Assembly: GCA_030838245.1 (NCBI GenBank)
Contig: JAUTXB010000175.1
Coordinates: 1 to 9,857, forward strand
Origin: Acidimicrobiaceae bacterium
Lineage (GTDB): Bacteria; Actinomycetota; Acidimicrobiia; Acidimicrobiales; RAAP-2
Direction: 5' to 3'
Length of the DNA: 9,857 nucleotides
Below the pieces are notes generated by a model, which saw nothing but the letters and a program-made list of their open reading frames with translations, was not told where the DNA came from and ran no database searches. Made by a program: the position numbers and the translations under genes. Numbering within the stretch: the stretch's first letter is position 1; every line of letters starts with the position of its first letter. Below are positions 6,191 through 9,857 of the stretch, piece after piece.

Positions 6191-7477
6191 GCAAAACGAG
6201 TGGTCTTGGCTTACAGCGGTGGGCTAGATACGTCAGTAGCCGTCCGCTGGCTCATCGAGAACGAGGGGGCAGAGGTCATCGCCGTCGCCGTCGACGTCGG
6301 CCAGAACGCCGAAGCTGACGAAGCGGACTGGGACGCCATCCGAGAGCGGGCCCTGGCTGCCGGAGCGGTCGAGGCCACCGTGGTCGACGCCCGCCGGGAG
6401 ATGGCCCAGGACTTCTGCGTGCCTGCCCTCATGGCCAACGCCAAGTACGAGGGCAAGTACCCACTGGTCTCCGCCCTGTCCCGGCCGGTGATCGTGCGTC
6501 ACCTGGTGGCCGAGGCCCGTCGTCACGACGCCCGGGCCGTGGCCCACGGGTGCACGGGCAAGGGGAACGACCAGGTCCGCTTCGAGGTCGGCACCCGCGC
6601 CCTCGCCCCCGACCTCGAGGTCCTGGCCCCGGCCCGGGTGTGGGGACTGACCCGCGCCGACTGCATCGAGTACGCGGCGACGTGGGGCATCCCCCTGTCG
6701 GTGACCAAGGAGAAGCCGTACTCCATCGACGAGAACCTGTGGGGCAAGGCCATCGAGTGCGGGGTCATCGAGGATCCCTGGAACCAGCCGCCCGAGGACG
6801 TCTACACCATGACCCGACAGACGGCGACCGAGCCGGTCGAAGTGGTCGTGGGCTTCGAATCCGGTGTGCCCGTGTCGCTAGACGGCCGGTTGCTCGATGC
6901 CGATGTGCTCATCGCCGAGCTCAACCAGGTGACCGGGTCCTATGGGTTCGGGCGGCTGGACATGGTGGAGAACCGTCGCGTCGGGATCAAGAGCCGGGAA
7001 ACGTACGAATGTCCCGGCGCCCTGGCATTGTTGATGGCCCATGCCGACCTGGAAGACCTCACCCTCGAGCGTGACCTCCACCACGAGAAGGCCCGCCTCG
7101 AGCCCCGCTGGTCCGAGCTGGTCTACGACGGCCTCTGGTTCTCGCCGCTCAAGCAGGCGCTCGACGCCTTCTTCGTCGAATCGCAGACCTACGTGACCGG
7201 CGAGGTGCGCCTGCGCTGCGAGCCCGGGAAGTGCTTCGTGGTCGGCCGTCGAAGCCCGGTGAGCCTCTACGACTATGGGCTGGCCACCTACGACGCGGCC
7301 GATACCTTCCATCACGAGGACGCCGCCGGCTTCGTCAAGCTGTGGGGCCAGGGCGTGGCCACCTGGTCGGCCCGCCAGCAGGTGCCTTCCGCCGCGCCGG
7401 GAACGGCTGCCCCGGGGTCGGCCGCTCCAGCCCCTGTCTCGAGCCTGGCCGCGCCGGCCACCGGCACCGGTTCCTGA
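6182..7477 (+). CDS. argG: Argininosuccinate synthase
   Basis: ArgG joins citrulline and aspartate with ATP cleavage to AMP and pyrophosphate. The N-type ATP pyrophosphatase loop AYSGGLDTS is at 10-18. HGCTGKGNDQVRFE (122-135), PYSIDENLWG (179-188) and GIKSRETYECPGA (268-280) match the family. At 431 residues it is about 30 longer than usual: after the conserved WGQGVATWSARQQ the protein ends in a Pro/Ala-rich tail (about 401-431) with AAPG-type repeats, probably disordered. ATG 6182 overlaps the argR stop; GTG 6188 is a strong alternative start on Shine-Dalgarno spacing. The gene ends in TGATG shared with argH. Confidence 0.97.
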   Translation: MTVAKRVVLAYSGGLDTSVAVRWLIENEGAEVIAVAVDVGQNAEADEADWDAIRERALAAGAVEATVVDARREMAQDFCVPALMANAKYEGKYPLVSALSRPVIVRHLVAEARRHDARAVAHGCTGKGNDQVRFEVGTRALAPDLEVLAPARVWGLTRADCIEYAATWGIPLSVTKEKPYSIDENLWGKAIECGVIEDPWNQPPEDVYTMTRQTATEPVEVVVGFESGVPVSLDGRLLDADVLIAELNQVTGSYGFGRLDMVENRRVGIKSRETYECPGALALLMAHADLEDLTLERDLHHEKARLEPRWSELVYDGLWFSPLKQALDAFFVESQTYVTGEVRLRCEPGKCFVVGRRSPVSLYDYGLATYDAADTFHHEDAAGFVKLWGQGVATWSARQQVPSAAPGTAAPGSAAPAPVSSLAAPATGTGS

Positions 7478-8859
7478 TGACCCTGTGGCACGGCCGGCTG
7501 GGCGGGGGCACGGCCGACGAGGTCATGGCCTTCTCGGTCAGCCTAAGTTTCGACCAGCAGCTGGCCACTGACGATCTGGTCGGGTCGCGGGCCCATGTGC
7601 GCGCCCTCGGCCGTGGCGGCATCCTCGACGCCGACGAGGTGGCCACCCTGCTCGCCGCCCTCGACAAGGTGGAAGGGGAGCTGGTCGCCGGCACCATGTC
7701 CTTCGTCCCTGACGACGAGGACATCCACACCGCCATCGAGCGGCGGGTGACCGAGCTCGCCGGCGACGTCGGCGCCAAGCTGCATACCGGCCGCAGCCGG
7801 AACGACCAGGTGGCCACCGACCTCCGCCTCTACACCAAGCGTTCCCTGCGCGAGGTGGCGACCGGGATCATCGCCCTCCAAGAGGTCCTGTTGGCGAGGG
7901 CCAAGGAGGCGGGCGATACCTACCTGCCCGGCTACACCCACCTCCAGCGGGCCCAGCCGGTGCTGCTGTCCCACCACCTGCTGGCCCACGGCTGGGCGTT
8001 GGCCCGCGACCTGGACCGGCTGGTCGCCACCATCGTCCGGCTGGATGTGTCCCCTTTGGGTGCCGGGGCCCTCGCCGGATCATCCCTTCCTCTGGACCCC
8101 GATGGCGTGGCTGACGAGCTCGGCTTCGCCGGGAGGTTCGAGAACTCGCTCGACGCGGTGTCCGATCGGGACTTCGTGGCCGAGGCGCTCTTCGACTTGG
8201 CCCTGCTGGGGATCCACCTCTCGCGCATCGGCGAGGAGCTGGTGCTGTGGTCGACCGAGGAGTTCGGCTTCGCCGTCCTCGACGATGCCTACGCCACCGG
8301 CAGTTCCATGTTGCCGCAGAAGAAGAACCCGGACGTGGCCGAGCTGGCCAGGGGCAAGTCGGGCCGTTTGGTCGGGAACCTCACCGGCTTGCTGGTGACC
8401 CTCAAGGGCTTGCCCCTCTCCTACAACCGCGATCTGCAAGAGGACAAAGAGCCGCTGTTCGACTCGGTGGCTCAAGCACAGCTGGCCTTGTCGGCCCTCG
8501 GCGGATTGCTGGCCACCGTGTCGTTCGACGGGGGGCGGATGCAGGCGGCGGCCGACGGGCCCGCAGCTGCCGCCGTCGATCTGGCCGAGTGGCTGGTGGA
8601 GCAGGGGACGCCGTTCCGACAGGCCCACGCCATTGTCGGCGGCCTGGTTCGGGACTCACTCGAGCGCCACGTGCCCCTGGCCGAGCTGGTCGAGGCCCAC
8701 CCCGCGCTGGGGACCGAGGCGGTCGCCCTGCTCGAGCCGGGCGTGGCCGTCACCCGTCGCACCACGCCGGGCGGAGCCGGGCCCATCCCGGTGAAAGTCC
8801 AGCTGGAGCGCTTCGTCCATCGGGTCGAGTCCGACCGGAACAGGATCGGAACTCCCTGA
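7477..8859 (+). CDS. argH: Argininosuccinate lyase
   Basis: ArgH splits argininosuccinate into arginine and fumarate, the last step of the pathway. The 460-residue protein belongs to the fumarase/aspartase superfamily. It shows KLHTGRSRNDQ (101-111), GYTHLQRAQP with the catalytic His155 (152-161), and the signature loop GSSMLPQKKNPD (275-286) carrying the catalytic serine. The start at 7477 is supported by TLWHGRL at residues 2-8, the counterpart of the family LWGGRF motif. A later ATG at 7525 would remove it. The ATG shares one base with the argG stop (TGATG). No Shine-Dalgarno is visible, so translation probably relies on ribosomes leaving argG. Confidence 0.97.
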   Translation: MTLWHGRLGGGTADEVMAFSVSLSFDQQLATDDLVGSRAHVRALGRGGILDADEVATLLAALDKVEGELVAGTMSFVPDDEDIHTAIERRVTELAGDVGAKLHTGRSRNDQVATDLRLYTKRSLREVATGIIALQEVLLARAKEAGDTYLPGYTHLQRAQPVLLSHHLLAHGWALARDLDRLVATIVRLDVSPLGAGALAGSSLPLDPDGVADELGFAGRFENSLDAVSDRDFVAEALFDLALLGIHLSRIGEELVLWSTEEFGFAVLDDAYATGSSMLPQKKNPDVAELARGKSGRLVGNLTGLLVTLKGLPLSYNRDLQEDKEPLFDSVAQAQLALSALGGLLATVSFDGGRMQAAADGPAAAAVDLAEWLVEQGTPFRQAHAIVGGLVRDSLERHVPLAELVEAHPALGTEAVALLEPGVAVTRRTTPGGAGPIPVKVQLERFVHRVESDRNRIGTP

Positions 8860-8942
8860 CCGCCAGTCAGAGCCGGCCCGGCGATCGATCAGTCCCACCA
8901 GAGGACGCGTCACCGAACCCCGACGTCCTGCCCGAGGTGAAT

Positions 8943-8957
8943 AAAGGGGCAGAGGTG
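8943..8957 (+). promoter_or_regulatory. Ribosome-binding site and GTG start chosen for mpg
   Basis: AAAGGGG (8943-8949 including a following c) lies about 6 nt before GTG 8955 and pairs well with the 16S 3' end. GTG 8937 and GTG 9030 are in frame but have weaker upstream sequence. Confidence 0.55.
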
Positions 8958-9650
8958 GCCGGTGAGGCCCATGGGACCGATGAGTCCGGTGAGGCCGATG
9001 ATCTCGGGACCGAGGCGCACGGCCGCCCGGTGGAACGCAGTGCCCTGGAAGCGGACTCGCTCGACGTTGCCCCGTGGCTGCTCAATAAGGTGCTGGTCCG
9101 AGATGGCCGGGCGGGCAGGATCGTCGAGGTGGAGGCCTACCGGGGAGCCGAGGACCCGGCCTCCCACGCCTATCGGGGCGAGACCAAGCGCAATGCCGTC
9201 ATGTTCGGGCCGCCCGGTCGGCTCTACGTCTATTTCACCTACGGCATGCACTGGTGCGCCAATGTGGTGTGCGCAACCGACGGGGTGGGCCACGCAGTGC
9301 TCCTCCGGGCCCTCGCGCCGGTGGCCGGTGTGGCGAAGATGCGGGCCAGCCGGCCGGCGGCCAGGCGCGACCGAGACCTGTGCAGCGGGCCGGCCAAGCT
9401 CTGTCAGGCGCTGGGGATCACCGGCACCGACAACGGGGCCGACCTGCTGGGCGGAGGCGCTATCGTGCTCCGCGACGACGGCATGCCACCTCCCGACCAC
9501 CCGGCGACGGGAGCTCGGGTCGGGATCACGTCGGCCACCGAGGTGGCATGGCGCTGGTGGGTGGCAGGAGACCCGAATGTGTCCCGAGGGCAGGTAATTC
9601 GCCCCCGGAGACCCACGGACCCGATTGACACCCCAGGCAGGACCATGTAG
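8955..9650 (+). CDS. mpg: 3-methyladenine DNA glycosylase, AAG/MPG family
   Basis: This enzyme removes alkylated and deaminated purines from DNA, starting base excision repair. From GTG 8955 it has 231 residues. The active-site block VEVEAYRGAEDPASHAY contains Glu60, Tyr62 and His71 at the spacing of Glu125, Tyr127 and His136 of human AAG. GRLYVYFTYGMHWCANVV with Asn103 and VLLRALAPVAG with Arg118 correspond to the DNA-contacting residues of the family. Conserved sequence starts near residue 27 (ERSALEADSLDVAPWLLNK), so GTG 9030 (206 residues) is an alternative start that would drop the acidic repeat. The gene is 95 nt after argH, without a visible terminator or promoter, so it may be cotranscribed. 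Its TAG stop is part of the next promoter. Confidence 0.93.
   Translation: MAGEAHGTDESGEADDLGTEAHGRPVERSALEADSLDVAPWLLNKVLVRDGRAGRIVEVEAYRGAEDPASHAYRGETKRNAVMFGPPGRLYVYFTYGMHWCANVVCATDGVGHAVLLRALAPVAGVAKMRASRPAARRDRDLCSGPAKLCQALGITGTDNGADLLGGGAIVLRDDGMPPPDHPATGARVGITSATEVAWRWWVAGDPNVSRGQVIRPRRPTDPIDTPGRTM
8959..9014 (+). repeat. Imperfect in-frame direct repeat at the mpg N-terminus
   Basis: CCGGTGAGGCC occurs at 8959-8969 and 8986-8996 (27 bp apart). GGGACCGA occurs at 8973-8980 and 9006-9013 (33 bp apart), the second copy carrying a 6-bp insertion. Both periods are multiples of three and encode an acidic GEA-HGTDES / GEADDLGTE stretch. In-frame periodicity favours this segment being translated, supporting GTG 8955 over GTG 9030. 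Confidence 0.75.
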
Positions 9651-9653
9651 AGT
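9625..9653 (+). promoter_or_regulatory. Strong rRNA operon promoter overlapping the mpg stop codon
   Basis: A consensus -35, TTGACA (9625-9630), is followed after 17 bp by TAGAGT (9648-9653), a -10 form typical of actinobacterial rRNA promoters. The stop codon TAG of mpg (9648-9650) is the first half of the -10. Transcription should start near 9660. Both hexamers and the spacing are seen directly; strength and assignment to rRNA are inferred from the boxA-like leader element that follows. Confidence 0.8.
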
Positions 9654-9703
9654 TATCAGTCCCGGTGAACGCCCGTCAGGGCCTCGCCAGGCACCACAGG
9701 GAA

Positions 9704-9726
9704 GGGCTTCGGCCCAACCTGTTGGG
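9704..9726 (+). other. Two mutually exclusive hairpins in the rRNA leader
   Basis: GGGC-TTCG-GCCC (9704-9715) is a stem with a very stable C(UUCG)G loop. CCCAA-CCTG-TTGGG (9713-9726) is a second 5-bp stem. Both need 9713-9715, so only one can form fully. Neither has a T-run, so neither is a normal terminator. Confidence 0.55.
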
Positions 9727-9735
9727 ACTCCCGGC

Positions 9736-9762
9736 ACCAACGCTTTTGGGCGTGTGCTTGGT
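9736..9762 (+). other. Imperfect stem-loop before boxA
   Basis: ACCAA (9736-9740) can pair with TTGGT (9758-9762), and inside it CGC (9741-9743) with GCG (9750-9752), with a bulge on the 3' side. It would present the following boxA-like element as single-stranded RNA. This is a hand-folded structure without energy calculation. Confidence 0.4.
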
Positions 9763-9763
9763 C

Positions 9764-9785
9764 GCTCCTTGAAAACGGAATAGTG
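9764..9785 (+). promoter_or_regulatory. boxA-like rRNA antitermination element
   Basis: GCTCCTTGAAAAC (9764-9776), continuing to GGAATAGTG (9777-9785), resembles the boxA and flanking sequence of actinobacterial rRNA leaders, where NusB/NusE load to keep polymerase from stopping in untranslated rRNA. It differs from the E. coli form TGCTCTTTAACA. Assigned by resemblance and position. Confidence 0.6.
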
Positions 9786-9805
9786 ATAGCCAAAAGCCAG
9801 TGCGG

Positions 9806-9829
9806 GCGATCGCGTCTTGACGCGGTCGC
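9806..9829 (+). other. 10-bp hairpin in the rRNA leader
   Basis: GCGATCGCGT (9806-9815) pairs with ACGCGGTCGC (9820-9829) around the loop CTTG, with one G-U pair. A stem of this kind between boxA and 16S may take part in RNA processing or folding. It is not followed by T residues, so it is not an intrinsic terminator. Confidence 0.65.
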
Positions 9830-9857
9830 TAAGTCAATGCACTGAACGGACAATGTC

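Larger units (their letters stand above)
9660..9857 (+). other. rRNA operon leader, upstream of 16S rRNA (partial)
   Basis: This 200-bp stretch has no credible reading frame. It contains several short stems, a boxA-like element and a 10-bp hairpin, as expected of the transcribed leader of an rRNA operon. The 16S gene itself is not in the window: no 16S 5' motif such as AGAGTTTGATC appears. The call rests on the promoter, on the element TTGAAAACGGAATAGTG, which resembles the mycobacterial leader string TTGAGAACTCAATAGTG, and on the lack of coding potential. Confidence 0.75.

Noticed and set aside
8860..8954. Terminator after argH
   Set aside because: GCCGG-CC-CGGC is too short and is not followed by T residues.
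9817..9845. Second rRNA promoter with TTGACG at 9817-9822
   Set aside because: The hexamer is part of the loop and stem of the 10-bp hairpin, and no -10-like hexamer lies 16-18 bp downstream.

Overview
The window is a high-GC, actinobacterial-type chromosome segment read entirely on the + strand. It holds a complete arginine biosynthesis operon (argC-argJ-argB-argD-argF-argR-argG-argH), then a 3-methyladenine DNA glycosylase gene (mpg), then the promoter and leader of an rRNA operon whose 16S gene begins beyond the right edge. The argCJBDFRGH order, the winged-helix ArgR inside the operon and the leader element TTGAAAACGGAATAGTG all point to Actinobacteria. Some details (for example SARTRN in ArgF) suggest a lineage away from Streptomyces and Mycobacterium, possibly Acidimicrobiia, but I cannot settle this without a search.

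Control region (1-217): two ARG-box-like palindromes 20 bp apart overlap a probable promoter (-10 TATACT at 67-72). The first ATG after it (79) lies where transcription should start, so the mRNA could be leaderless. From there to argC the leader is a chain of tiny reading frames. ATGs at 133, 147, 161, 175, 189, 204 and 218 belong to a 14-bp (once 15-bp) tandem repeat, and each short frame ends in a TGA that overlaps the next ATG. The last ATG is argC itself.

Operon (218-8859): every junction overlaps (ATGA or GTGA, and TGATG at argG/argH), so the eight genes look like one translationally coupled unit. ArgJ, ArgB, ArgC and ArgD run the cyclic acetylated route from glutamate to ornithine. ArgF, ArgG and ArgH convert ornithine to arginine. 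ArgR senses arginine and probably binds the boxes in front of argC. argD starts with an in-frame tandem repeat that duplicates its own start site, a second case of repeat growth at a start codon. ArgR and ArgG carry extra Ala-rich C-terminal tails.

Right end (8860-9857): mpg probably starts at GTG 8955 and has a short in-frame repeat near its N-terminus. Its TAG stop forms the first half of the -10 hexamer of a consensus-like rRNA promoter (TTGACA, 17 bp, TAGAGT). The following 200 bp hold several hairpins, including two that exclude each other, and a boxA-like antitermination element. I see no convincing terminator between argC and the rRNA leader. No tRNA gene, CRISPR array, insertion sequence or prophage gene is visible.
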